Assembly (NCBI GenBank): GCA_900468065.1
Contig: UBTA01000037.1
Span: 1 to 61,397 of the forward strand
Direction: 5' to 3'
Source: Hyphomicrobiales bacterium
GTDB lineage: Bacteria; Pseudomonadota; Alphaproteobacteria; Rhizobiales; Rhizobiaceae
Length of the DNA stretch: 61,397 bases
In this document: positions 1 to 7,615 of the stretch, piece after piece
Numbering within the stretch: the stretch's first letter is position 1
How the letters are laid out: every line of letters starts with the position of its first letter
The notes under the pieces: generated by a model
Database searches by the model: none
Told to the model about the DNA's origin: nothing
Seen by the model: only the letters and a program-made list of their open reading frames with translations
Program-made: the position numbers and the translations under genes

Positions 1-240
1 GGTATGCGCATGCTGACGCCGCGCGAGCTCTACAACGCGCAGGGCTTCCCGTCAGACTACAAGATCGACGGTTATTTCGACCATGCCCGCATCGTACACA
101 ACGGTGGCCCGCTCTGGGTGCCTTTCTCGAAGGAAGTACAGGTCTCATGTGTCGGCAATAGCGTGTGCCCGCCGGTGGCACGGGCGCTCGTCGCGGCAAA
201 CTGCAATCACCTTGCGGTGCGAGAGGCGGTGGCGGCATGA
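1..240 (+). CDS. DNA (cytosine-5) methyltransferase, C-terminal fragment
   Basis: Only the last 79 codons are inside the window; the gene runs off the left edge. The visible part has the end of a C5 cytosine methyltransferase: a motif IX/X-like stretch, LTPRELYNAQGFP, followed by a VGNSVCPPVARAL helix typical of motif X, which packs against the SAM site. The catalytic PC and ENV motifs would lie upstream. It is the first gene of the + strand phage block and its stop overlaps the next start (ATGA), so it is probably co-transcribed with the replication gene. In phages such enzymes usually modify phage DNA against host restriction; that role is inferred. Confidence 0.85.
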   Translation, partial: GMRMLTPRELYNAQGFPSDYKIDGYFDHARIVHNGGPLWVPFSKEVQVSCVGNSVCPPVARALVAANCNHLAVREAVAA

Positions 241-1472
241 GTAATGCAAGGTTTTCCATCGTTCCTGCCTGGATCATCACCGATAGCCGCCTGAAAGGCA
301 GCGATCTCAAAGTTCTGTGCTTACTCGGTAGCTTCACGAACAAAGAGGGTTGGTGCAGACGCAGTCAGGTCAAGATGGCGGACGAACTCGGCTGCGGTCG
401 CTCCACGGTCCAGGCGTCGCTAAATCGACTCTACGAAATCGGGGTTGTCGAAAAGCGCGAGATCGAAAGCGCAGACGGCCGCGACTCCGCTCACTGGTAC
501 CGTGTCATTCACGATCGGGCCGTGTCGGATATGGTCATGTCTTCTTGGAATGATGGTGAAGTGGACGAGGAATATGATCCTATTGCGGGCGTTGTGTCGG
601 ATACCCCCCCTGCCTTCTCCAGCGGGCACCCCCTGCCTTCCCCATCGGGCACCCCCTGCCTTGCCCAGCGGGCACCTATTAACGATACATCTTTAACGCC
701 CTCTTCTAACGAGAGAGAGAAAGAGCGCGCGAGCGGTGATGGGGAAGAGGAAGAAAATCCCAAAGCCTTGGAGCGCCGGTTTCGGAAATGGTGGGCAACA
801 TGGCCCAGCTATGCCACCGATACCGAGATTACGACGCGGCGCGCTTGGATGTCATTGACGCCGCAGCAGCGCCGGGACTGCGAGGAGCGTACCGCCGCAT
901 ATCTGGCATCGACCAAGGCAATCGGCCGATCATTCACGAAGGCTGCGGCCACATACCTGTCGGAGCGGGCTTGGGAACGGATAGCTACCGCGCCGGGTGT
1001 CAGCCATCAGGCACCCCAAGTATTCAAGGCTTTCAGCCGTGCATGGCAGGCGATGCGAATTGCAACGCTGTTGGGGCCAGAGCAGCCGTTGCCACGCATG
1101 ACGGCGTATCTCGAAGCTGTTGTTAAGGCAGGCGGGGAGAAGGGAGAGGCGGAGCGCCGGCAATGGCGAATGCGCTACGCCTGGCCGAAGGTCACCGAGA
1201 TGCATAACGGCTTCAAGCCAGTGCAGGTCTCGCCGGAACTCGTCGCGGCTTCAGAGGGCTTCAAATCGTACAGCACGCAACGCGATGCCGCGATCGTCGC
1301 GGCCTGGAAGCGCCTGCATGAGCGGATGGGTTGGCCATGGCCAGAGATGGGCTCGGCGGAATGGATCTGCTTCCCGGTGACCGATGGTGACAGCGACGAT
1401 GCTGTCCTGGCTGCGCTGGACGCGTTCAAGGAAACAATTGGCAGAGGGCAGGGCGATGAACATGCAGCATAG
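237..1472 (+). CDS. Winged-helix phage replication initiator-like protein
   Basis: A 411-residue protein. Residues about 15-85 form a clear winged helix (SDLKVLCLLGSF, then SQVKMADELGCGRSTVQ and a LYEIGVVEKRE wing), the fold seen in phage O-like initiators and DnaD-type proteins. The middle (about 110-160) is a low-complexity Pro/Ser linker, and the C-terminal 230 residues form a helical domain without a recognised catalytic motif. The start is the ATG overlapping the methyltransferase stop. The linker-coding DNA carries three tandem 23-bp repeats followed by an AT-richer stretch, as in lambda O where the origin lies inside the gene. The initiator role is inferred from fold, place and these repeats. 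Confidence 0.7.
   Translation: MSNARFSIVPAWIITDSRLKGSDLKVLCLLGSFTNKEGWCRRSQVKMADELGCGRSTVQASLNRLYEIGVVEKREIESADGRDSAHWYRVIHDRAVSDMVMSSWNDGEVDEEYDPIAGVVSDTPPAFSSGHPLPSPSGTPCLAQRAPINDTSLTPSSNEREKERASGDGEEEENPKALERRFRKWWATWPSYATDTEITTRRAWMSLTPQQRRDCEERTAAYLASTKAIGRSFTKAAATYLSERAWERIATAPGVSHQAPQVFKAFSRAWQAMRIATLLGPEQPLPRMTAYLEAVVKAGGEKGEAERRQWRMRYAWPKVTEMHNGFKPVQVSPELVAASEGFKSYSTQRDAAIVAAWKRLHERMGWPWPEMGSAEWICFPVTDGDSDDAVLAALDAFKETIGRGQGDEHAA
604..676. repeat. Three tandem 23-bp iteron-like repeats inside the initiator gene
   Basis: The block CCCCCTGCCTT...CCA.CGGGCA recurs three times with TGCCTT starting at 611, 634 and 657, an exact 23-bp period. Because 23 is not a multiple of three, each copy is read in a different frame, so conservation acts on DNA, not protein. 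It is followed by a TTAACG/TTTAACG-containing AT-richer stretch (about 677-710). Best reading: initiator-binding iterons of a phage origin plus unwinding element. Confidence 0.65.
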
Positions 1473-2115
1473 GTTCAACGGATTTGACGGCAAGGTGTCG
1501 ATGAAGGGCATCATGCAGCTTTCGAAACTGGCCGATGATCAGGCCATTCGAGCGCGGGAAGTGGCTGCAGCCTCTAAGCGAATCGCCGACGAATCGCCGA
1601 CGAAGGCGGTGTGGGTCTGCCTTCAAGTCGACAGCGGGCGGGAACTGACTGTGGAAAAGATGCTCGGCGCTGCAGAAATCGATGCAGTCGTGGCAATGCG
1701 GAAAGGCCCGGTTATGCGCCGCAGACACAAGGAATTGCCACCGCAAGACCTGCCTGTCCTCAATGGTTATGTACCTGTTCGATGCGTTTCCACCCCCGAA
1801 GCGATGCGCGGTCTTAAGGGGTTTGACTATGTGCGTGGCGTGGTTGGTGGGTGGGATAATCCGCGTTGTGTCGCCATTCAAGAAATGACTACTTTCAATG
1901 AGAAGGCGGCCCGCGGGGAATACGATTTCAAACGGCCGGCAGGGCTGTTTCAGAAGGGCCAGAAGGTCGAAGTGACGGACGGTCCATTCAGTTCCCTGAA
2001 GGGTGAGATCGTCACTTGCAGGTCCGATGGATGCGGCGACGCTGTGGTCGAGATGGTGTTGTTAGGTCGTCCCGTGCCTGTTCTGTTGCCTCTTGCATTG
2101 CTGAGGCGCTTGTGA
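1456..2115 (+). CDS. NusG-family transcription antitermination protein
   Basis: A 219-residue protein. Residues about 50-145 fit a NusG N-terminal (NGN) domain (VWVCLQVDSGRELTVEKML, later VPVRCVSTPEAM), and the C-terminus has a KOW motif, FQKGQKVEVTDGPFSSLKGE. The start at 1456 overlaps the end of the initiator gene by 17 bp and follows a GAGGGCAGGG stretch that can serve as ribosome binding site. NusG paralogues bind RNA polymerase and alter pausing or termination; encoded just ahead of the late genes, this one may be the phage's late antiterminator. That specific role is inference. It is clearly not the housekeeping nusG, which sits beside secE and rplK in bacteria. Confidence 0.75.
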   Translation: MNMQHRFNGFDGKVSMKGIMQLSKLADDQAIRAREVAAASKRIADESPTKAVWVCLQVDSGRELTVEKMLGAAEIDAVVAMRKGPVMRRRHKELPPQDLPVLNGYVPVRCVSTPEAMRGLKGFDYVRGVVGGWDNPRCVAIQEMTTFNEKAARGEYDFKRPAGLFQKGQKVEVTDGPFSSLKGEIVTCRSDGCGDAVVEMVLLGRPVPVLLPLALLRRL

Positions 2116-2122
2116 CTAGAAA

Positions 2123-2353
2123 GTGACCGTGGATGATCCGGTTCTCAGTGACCTTCGCTCTCGCGCCCGGACCCCGCCCTACCAGCCTCAAACATTTGAG
2201 GCACCGATTCAGGGCAACTGCTACTGCTATGGACAAGAGTTTGATGAGGCGGCCGATGGGTCGCCTTTTGCGTTCTTAGAGTATGGGCAAGCTCACCACT
2301 CTCGCGCCAAGGCTGACCGCCATGGCACCACGGCTCGGCCGTCCTGCTGGTGA
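2123..2353 (+). CDS. Hypothetical small protein, GTG start
   Basis: A 76-codon frame starting with GTG 7 bases after the NusG-like gene. It fills the gap before the HNH gene and overlaps that gene by 70 bp in another frame. The first 50 residues are acidic and look protein-like (CYCYGQEFDEAADGSPF); the final 25 lie in the overlap and look arbitrary. No domain is recognised. It could be a small early protein, or the interval could be leader sequence for the HNH gene. Moderate to low confidence. Confidence 0.35.
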   Translation: MTVDDPVLSDLRSRARTPPYQPQTFEAPIQGNCYCYGQEFDEAADGSPFAFLEYGQAHHSRAKADRHGTTARPSCW

Positions 2354-2651
2354 TGAGAAGGCCCGCCTTCGTGAGCGTGATCAGAATGTGGCATGGCGCA
2401 AGTGGTACAAGACTGAGCGCTGGCGCAAGCTGAGGTTAGAGGTCCTGCTTCGCGACGCCTACACCTGCCAGCAGACCGGCATCATCTGTATGGGGAAGTA
2501 CCCTGCACCGAACAGCCCTGTTGCTGACCACCGGATCAAACACAACGGTGATGAGCAATTGTTCTGGGACATCAAGAATGTCCAGACCGTGAGCAAAGCC
2601 TACCACGACAGCGAGAAGCAGAAGCAGGAGCGGGCGCAACCCGGTTGGTGA
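2283..2651 (+). CDS. HNH endonuclease, terminase-associated
   Basis: A 122-residue protein with an HNH/beta-beta-alpha nuclease core: LRDAYTCQQTGIIC, then ADHRIKHNGDEQLFW (the DH general base region and conserved Asp) and NVQTVSKAYHDSEK supplying the Asn and last His. The second Cys pair usual for zinc-bound HNH enzymes is partly missing. An HNH gene just upstream of an HK97-type terminase pair is a common arrangement in cos-packaging phages, where the HNH protein stimulates terminase cleavage; this role is inferred from position. An alternative start at 2322 (MAPRLGRP) would remove most of the overlap with the preceding frame. Confidence 0.85.
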   Translation: MGKLTTLAPRLTAMAPRLGRPAGDEKARLRERDQNVAWRKWYKTERWRKLRLEVLLRDAYTCQQTGIICMGKYPAPNSPVADHRIKHNGDEQLFWDIKNVQTVSKAYHDSEKQKQERAQPGW

Positions 2652-2652
2652 T

Positions 2653-2832
2653 ATGGCATCCATGAACGTTGACGCTGGTGAGATCATGAGCAGAGTGACA
2701 CTGACCTTCACCCTCACGCGCAGCTATCGCCTTCGTATGTGGCTCGGCACCCGCGCGATCGCCCTTGCAGGCCTGATCCTTGGCACATCAATGGTCATCA
2801 TCGAGGTCGATCCAGAGCAGGCAGGGACCTAA
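2653..2832 (+). CDS. Small single-pass membrane protein, hypothetical
   Basis: A 59-codon frame beginning one base after the HNH stop. It has one hydrophobic segment (ALAGLILGTSMVII, residues about 36-50) after a basic stretch, so it probably inserts once in the inner membrane with a short acidic tail. Internal ATGs at codons 4 and 12 are alternative starts. No family is recognised. It is probably translated with the HNH gene and ends right before the structured intergenic region. Confidence 0.5.
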   Translation: MASMNVDAGEIMSRVTLTFTLTRSYRLRMWLGTRAIALAGLILGTSMVIIEVDPEQAGT

Positions 2833-2880
2833 CCCCTCAAGAGGGGGGCGGGTCAAAAGTCTGAAAAGCCCCTCCCGCCC
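2833..2880. other. GC-rich inverted repeats upstream of terminase, possible cos or terminator
   Basis: The 84-bp gap between the small membrane gene and the small terminase holds two nested inverted repeats: CCCCTC-AA-GAGGGG at 2833-2846, and a GGGCGGG (about 2846-2852) facing CCCGCCC (2874-2880). Placement between an HNH gene and the terminase genes is where cos sites often lie in HK97-like phages. A terminator separating early from late genes is the alternative; the T-run TTTTTTT at 2908-2914 is too far from the stem to be typical. Confidence 0.35.
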
Positions 2881-2916
2881 GGACCCGCGTCCCTCGCATT
2901 TAGAGATTTTTTTATC

Positions 2917-3399
2917 GTGAGCGAAGAAATTGACCTCTTTGGCAACCCCTACGTCGCCAAGCCGACGAAGCGTGGACGGCCCCAGCATGAGGTCACGCTG
3001 AAAACGCGCAATCGTGTCAGTATGTTAGTGGCATTGGGTTGGGCAAATCCTCGCATCGCCGTCACCATCGGCGTCACTTTGCCCACGTTGCACAAGTATT
3101 ATTTTTACGAGCTACGCCAGCGAGAGGTTGCTCGTGATCGCATGGATCTTCGGCGGCTAGAGCTGGCATGGGACCTGGCCGAAAAGGGCAACGTCGGCGC
3201 GTTCAAGGAATTCGGCAAACTCGTCGAGCGCAATGATCGCATGGAGATCGAGCGGGAGCTTGGCGGCAAGTCCGATGAGCAGGCGGTCAAGACCGAGCGC
3301 CTGGGCAAGAAAATCTTGAACGAGCAGAAGGCGCTCGATGCTGACGCGGACTTAATGGCCGAGCTGGAACAGGAAGCCTCGCAGAATGCCCATCACTGA
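2917..3399 (+). CDS. Phage small terminase subunit (TerS)
   Basis: A 160-residue protein beginning with GTG. Residues about 20-70 hold a helix-turn-helix (KTRNRVSMLVALGWANPRIA then GVTLPTLHKYY), followed by a long charged helical region with a coiled-coil look. This is the expected plan of a TerS: DNA-binding N-terminus, oligomerisation helices, and a C-terminal tail that touches the large subunit. Its 3' end overlaps the large terminase by 14 bp, supporting translational coupling. The subfamily is not recognised with certainty; position carries much of the call. Confidence 0.8.
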   Translation: MSEEIDLFGNPYVAKPTKRGRPQHEVTLKTRNRVSMLVALGWANPRIAVTIGVTLPTLHKYYFYELRQREVARDRMDLRRLELAWDLAEKGNVGAFKEFGKLVERNDRMEIERELGGKSDEQAVKTERLGKKILNEQKALDADADLMAELEQEASQNAHH

Positions 3400-5110
3400 G
3401 GATCTTCCTCGCTTCGCCTGCCCGGATTGGTGGGACCGGCTTGAGGCGGGGCAGACCCCGATGGCCGATATTCCCTTGAATGCCGAAAAAGCAGGCAAGG
3501 CGCTGGCGTTTTTCAACCGGCTGAGGCTGCCGGATGTCCCCGGCACACCCCGGCTTGCAGAAGCTTGCGGTGATTGGTTTCGGGATATCTTATGCGCTTT
3601 CCTTGCGAGCGAAGATCCTGACACCAAAAAGCGTCTGGTCTGGGAGCTGCTCTGCATGGTCCCTAAGAAGAACTCGAAGACGACGTATGTGGCTGCGCTC
3701 GGTCTCACCGCGCTTTATCTGGAGGATGCGCCCAATCGGCAGATGCTGCTGGTAGCGCCCAGTCAAAACATTTCTGAGCGATGCTTTGGTCAGGCGCAGG
3801 GGATGATCCGCCTCGACCAAAAGCTGAAGTCGGTCTTCAACGTGCAGGACCACTTGAAGTGCATCACGCGCATCAAGACCGGCACAAAGCTGGACGTGAA
3901 AACCTTCGATACCTCGATCGTCACTGGAGAAATTCCAATCCTGACGATCATCGACGAGTTGCACGAACTGGGTAAGAAGAACAAGGCGGCGGCCGTCATG
4001 CAGCAGATCCGAGGCGGCGGCATCACGATGCAGCGCGGCCAGGTCCTCATGATCACGACGCAATCGGATGAGTCCCCGACCGGAATCTGGGATACCGAGC
4101 TTAAAAAGGCCCGTGCGATCCGCGACGGGAAGGGCGGTTCCTCGCCCATAATGCTGCCAGTGCTGTACGAATTCCCCGTCGAAAAGCAGGTGAACCAGGA
4201 CTATTGGCGGGACAGAAAGAACTGGCGCTACATTCTGCCGAACCTCGGCCGGTCTATCGATCCTCAGGCTTTGGTCGATGACTACGAGAATAACGGCAAG
4301 GCGACCAAAGAGGCGGAGCAGATCTGGGCTAGCCAGCATCTGAATATTGAAATCGGCGTCGGCCTCGGCGGAGATAACTGGGCGGGCGCGATTGATTGGT
4401 CCTCCTGTGTGGATGCTTCGATCAAGGGCCTCGATGACCTGCTCGATCGCTCGGAGGTTTGCACCATCGGGATCGACTGGGGAGGCGCCGACGACCTTGC
4501 TGCGCTTTACGTTATCGGCCGGGAGGAGACGACCAAGCGGTGGCTTGGATGGTGTCAGGCCTGGGCGCGTCCGACTGTGTTTGAACGCCGCAAAAGTATT
4601 GCATCGCGGCTTCAAGAGTTCGAGGGCTGCGGAGATCTTATCATCGCAAAGAGCGGAGAAGAGCAGGCTGCCTCGGCGGCTAAAATCTGCCGTAAGGTCG
4701 CAGACAGTGGCCTTTTGCCTGAGATGGGAGGCATCGGCCTCGACAGCGCCGGGATAGCTCTTCTCCTGGACGCTCTCGACGAAGATGGGCTTCAGCAACC
4801 TCTCACCCAGGCCGTTGCCCAAGGGTGGCAGCTGCAGACGGCGATATCGTCGGTGCCATTGAAATTAGGAGATCGCCGCTTTCTGCATGGTGACCAGCCA
4901 ATCATGCAGTGGGCAGTCGGTAACGCAAAACAAGAACTGAAGGGCAGCAATTACGTGGTGACGAAGCAGGCGTCCGGGGCCGCCAAAATTGATCCTCTGA
5001 TGGCTCTGTTCAACGCTGCAATGCTGATGTTCCGCAACCCGGAAGCGTCCGGTGGACCCTCGGTCTATGAGACCAGGGGCATCCTTGAAATTGAGGTTGA
5101 GTATCTATGA
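3386..5110 (+). CDS. Phage terminase large subunit (HK97-like)
   Basis: A 574-residue packaging ATPase/nuclease of the HK97 type. Residues 92-100 (VPKKNSKTT) are the deviant Walker A typical of this family; ILTIIDELHEL near 185-195 is Walker B with D190/E191. The RNase H-like nuclease starts at about 360 with IGIDWGGADD (D364), and GIGLDSAG further on is likely another metal-site strand. Length is normal for the family. It cuts concatemeric DNA and drives it through the portal. It overlaps the small subunit by 14 bp and a small membrane gene by the ATGA at its 3' end. Confidence 0.95.
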   Translation: MPITEDLPRFACPDWWDRLEAGQTPMADIPLNAEKAGKALAFFNRLRLPDVPGTPRLAEACGDWFRDILCAFLASEDPDTKKRLVWELLCMVPKKNSKTTYVAALGLTALYLEDAPNRQMLLVAPSQNISERCFGQAQGMIRLDQKLKSVFNVQDHLKCITRIKTGTKLDVKTFDTSIVTGEIPILTIIDELHELGKKNKAAAVMQQIRGGGITMQRGQVLMITTQSDESPTGIWDTELKKARAIRDGKGGSSPIMLPVLYEFPVEKQVNQDYWRDRKNWRYILPNLGRSIDPQALVDDYENNGKATKEAEQIWASQHLNIEIGVGLGGDNWAGAIDWSSCVDASIKGLDDLLDRSEVCTIGIDWGGADDLAALYVIGREETTKRWLGWCQAWARPTVFERRKSIASRLQEFEGCGDLIIAKSGEEQAASAAKICRKVADSGLLPEMGGIGLDSAGIALLLDALDEDGLQQPLTQAVAQGWQLQTAISSVPLKLGDRRFLHGDQPIMQWAVGNAKQELKGSNYVVTKQASGAAKIDPLMALFNAAMLMFRNPEASGGPSVYETRGILEIEVEYL

Positions 5111-5283
5111 GCGATGAAACCCCGCGGCAGAATCGTCGGATCGTTGATGGTCGGGATGTCGTCGGCGTCATTGGCCTCGGTCTTTTGTCGTACGGCACAT
5201 GGCAGGTTTATCAGCCAGCGGCATTTATCGTCGCCGGCGTCGTCTTGATTGCAGCCGCCATTGCGCTGGCGAGGGTGAAGTGA
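5107..5283 (+). CDS. Small two-helix membrane protein between terminase and portal
   Basis: A 58-codon gene whose ATG overlaps the terminase stop (ATGA) and whose TGA overlaps the portal ATG by one base, so it is tightly embedded in the late operon. After a basic N-terminus it has two hydrophobic stretches (VVGVIGLGLLSYGTW and AAFIVAGVVLIAAAIAL), predicting two membrane passes. Small genes of this kind often sit between terL and portal in rhizobial HK97-like prophages. Function is unknown; it might be holin-like, but nothing beyond topology supports that. Confidence 0.65.
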   Translation: MSDETPRQNRRIVDGRDVVGVIGLGLLSYGTWQVYQPAAFIVAGVVLIAAAIALARVK

Positions 5284-6626
5284 TGGGAATACTCGCCGAT
5301 ATGTTCGCAGCTGGTGAAAGCCGCTATTCCGCACCCGATTCGATGAGTTCCCCGAGCGGTTGGATCACGAGGATGATTGGCGGTGGCAAGACAAACGCCG
5401 GTACTCGCGTAAGCGAATACAATGCCCTTCAACTGCCCGTGGTCTACGCGTGCGTGAAAGTCGCCCGCTTTCCGCTCTCGATGTATCAGGCATTGCCGGA
5501 CGGCAGTCGCCGTAAGCTGACTGCGGAAGATCATCCGTTTGCCAGCTACCTCGGCCTTCGTCCGAACGAACTCATGAGTTCGCGAACCTTGCGCAAAACA
5601 TCGATGTCTCATGCCTTGCTTTGGGGAAATGGGTATCAGGAGATTGAGCGCAACGGCCGCAACCAGGCAGTGGGACTGTATCCTCTGCTGCCCGATCGGA
5701 CAGGTCCAGTTCGTGAGAACGGAGACCACTGGTTCAGGACGAGGATCAACGGCAAGCAGGTTGATCTCGATAGCGGCAATGTCTTGCATATCATGGACCA
5801 GAGCCAAGACGGCTATGTCGGCGTTTCGCAGATTGCGATGGCCCGGCAAGCTCTCGGCTGGGGTTTCGCTATGGAGGAGTTTGGCTCCAAGTTCTTCGCC
5901 AACGACGCGAAGTCGGGCGGCTTCCTCATGCATCCCGGCAAGCTGAGTAGCTCGGCGCATGAAAATATTCGAAGTAAGGGAGGCGAGCAGAAGGCCAGTC
6001 CCGAAAATCCAGCCTCCCGAATGGAGAAACAGGGTGGTCTGGAAAACGCGCATAAGGTGAAAGTCCTCGAAGAGGGCATGAAATTTATCACGACCACGAT
6101 CCCACCGGAGGATGCGCAATTTCTCGGGTCTCGGGAGTTTCAGATTGCCGAAATAGCCCGGATCTATGATGTGCCGCTTATCCTGCTTCAAAGTCAGGAC
6201 AAGCAGACCAGCTTCGGTTCCGGTATCGAACAACTAATGATCGCGTTTGTCCGGCAGACAATCGACCCTTGGGTTAATGCCTGGGAAGAGGAAATGAACT
6301 TCAAGCTGTTCACCGACGAAGAGCGGGCGAATGGCTATTACGTGAAGTTCAACATGAATGCCCTTCTGCGCGGCGACATGAAGGCGAGGGCCGAATTTTA
6401 TAACCGCCTGTTCGGCGTTGCTGCTCTTTCCCCGAATATGATCCTCGCCAAGGAAGATGAGGATGGTATCGGCCCGATGGGCGATCACCATTTCGTTCCG
6501 GCCAACTTTGTGACGTTGGACCGTGCCACTGACCCGAACTACCAGCCGAGCGGCGCAGCAAGCGCAGATATGCCTGCGAAAAAGCCGATCGTAGACGACC
6601 AAGTTGAAGAAGAGGACGCAGCATGA
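5283..6626 (+). CDS. Phage portal protein (HK97 family)
   Basis: A 447-residue portal of the HK97/Phage_portal family. Recognisable blocks are the N-terminal clip/wing start (VSEYNALQLPVVYACVKVA), LLWGNGYQEIERNG, and the crown-side stretch FLGSREFQIAEIARIYDVP with a DPW.NAWEEEMN helix. Twelve copies form the ring through which DNA enters and leaves the head. The start at 5283 is chosen because it overlaps the upstream TGA; a longer reading from 5199 would cover most of the small membrane gene. The Asp/Glu-rich tail ends four bases into the protease gene. Confidence 0.95.
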   Translation: MGILADMFAAGESRYSAPDSMSSPSGWITRMIGGGKTNAGTRVSEYNALQLPVVYACVKVARFPLSMYQALPDGSRRKLTAEDHPFASYLGLRPNELMSSRTLRKTSMSHALLWGNGYQEIERNGRNQAVGLYPLLPDRTGPVRENGDHWFRTRINGKQVDLDSGNVLHIMDQSQDGYVGVSQIAMARQALGWGFAMEEFGSKFFANDAKSGGFLMHPGKLSSSAHENIRSKGGEQKASPENPASRMEKQGGLENAHKVKVLEEGMKFITTTIPPEDAQFLGSREFQIAEIARIYDVPLILLQSQDKQTSFGSGIEQLMIAFVRQTIDPWVNAWEEEMNFKLFTDEERANGYYVKFNMNALLRGDMKARAEFYNRLFGVAALSPNMILAKEDEDGIGPMGDHHFVPANFVTLDRATDPNYQPSGAASADMPAKKPIVDDQVEEEDAA

Positions 6627-7528
6627 AGTACGCTCACATCCTGATGGCGGTTGCCTCTGAATTCTGGGCCATGCAGCCGGAAAAGATGGCGGCTATTATC
6701 GATTTCCTCGCCACTCAAGCCGACGGGGTGAAATTCAGCGCCGAGGAAATAGAGGCGCGCATCGCTCCGCAGACCGCAAAGGCCGTCGCCCGGCGCGAGG
6801 GGGCGATTGCTATTGTTCCATTGCGCGGTGTTATCGCCAATCGGATGAACCTTATGGGCAACGTGTCTGGCGGTGGCGGTGGTGCCAGCTCCGAGGCATT
6901 CACGAACCATCTGAAGAGCCTACGTGGCGACGACAGCGTCAAGGCCGTTATCCTTGACGTTGACACCCCCGGCGGTGCTGTAAGCGGTACGGACGAGGCG
7001 GCGGCCGTCGTGGCAAGCTTCAAGGGCATCAAGCCGATCATTGCTCAAGTAAACTCGACAGCAGCAAGTGCGGGGTATTGGATTGCATCTGCTGCCGACG
7101 AGATTGTTGTGACCCCGTCCGGCTGGGTCGGGTCGATCGGCGTTTACACGTCCCATGACGACATCAGCGCGGCGCTCGAAAAGGCTGGGGTCAGAAAGAC
7201 ACTTATTTCCGCCGGAGACTTCAAGACCGAGGTCAATCAGTTTGGCCCCCTCTCCGACGATGCCCGAGATCATATCCTTTCTCAGGTCGAAGCTCATTAC
7301 GCAATGTTCGTCGACCGCGTCGCGTCCGGGCGTGGAGTAACGTCGGCGCAGGTGCGCGCCGGATTCGGAAAAGGTCGAATGGTTCTGGCGAAACAGGCCG
7401 TCGAGGCTGGTATGGCCGATCGCGTCGGTACCATGGATGAAACCCTGCAGCGCTTCGGTGTAGCGTCGCAATCTGAAAACAAGCGAGCCCTTGCGCCTGA
7501 GCGCATGAAGCGGGCCGCCGCCCTCTAA
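6623..7528 (+). CDS. Prohead protease, S49 (SppA/ClpP-fold)
   Basis: A 301-residue S49-type peptidase. The ClpP/crotonase fold is visible from AIAIVPLRGVI (about 61-71) onward. The serine nucleophile is S149 in STAASAGYW and the general-base lysine is K201 in SAGDFKTEVNQFG, the Ser/Lys dyad of SppA-like enzymes. Lying between portal and capsid, it is the maturation protease that removes the capsid's N-terminal delta region. It starts four bases inside the portal gene. The S49 type in this slot, rather than the S14 or HK97 U35 type, is common in alphaproteobacterial phages. Confidence 0.93.
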   Translation: MKYAHILMAVASEFWAMQPEKMAAIIDFLATQADGVKFSAEEIEARIAPQTAKAVARREGAIAIVPLRGVIANRMNLMGNVSGGGGGASSEAFTNHLKSLRGDDSVKAVILDVDTPGGAVSGTDEAAAVVASFKGIKPIIAQVNSTAASAGYWIASAADEIVVTPSGWVGSIGVYTSHDDISAALEKAGVRKTLISAGDFKTEVNQFGPLSDDARDHILSQVEAHYAMFVDRVASGRGVTSAQVRAGFGKGRMVLAKQAVEAGMADRVGTMDETLQRFGVASQSENKRALAPERMKRAAAL

Positions 7529-7615
7529 TCAACCCGCATTTGCGGTCCTTCATTCACGTTCGTGTCCCGGCGCGAACGCGATTTGTCATGTCCGGGCAGC
7601 AACAGGAGATACCAC

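Noticed and set aside
604..676. CRISPR or minisatellite for the three short repeats
   Set aside because: Units are directly adjacent with no spacers and only three copies; iteron reading explains position and phase better.
3590..4822. 410-codon open frame on the - strand
   Set aside because: It is antisense to the HK97-type large terminase, whose motifs are unmistakable; long antisense frames are common in GC-rich DNA.
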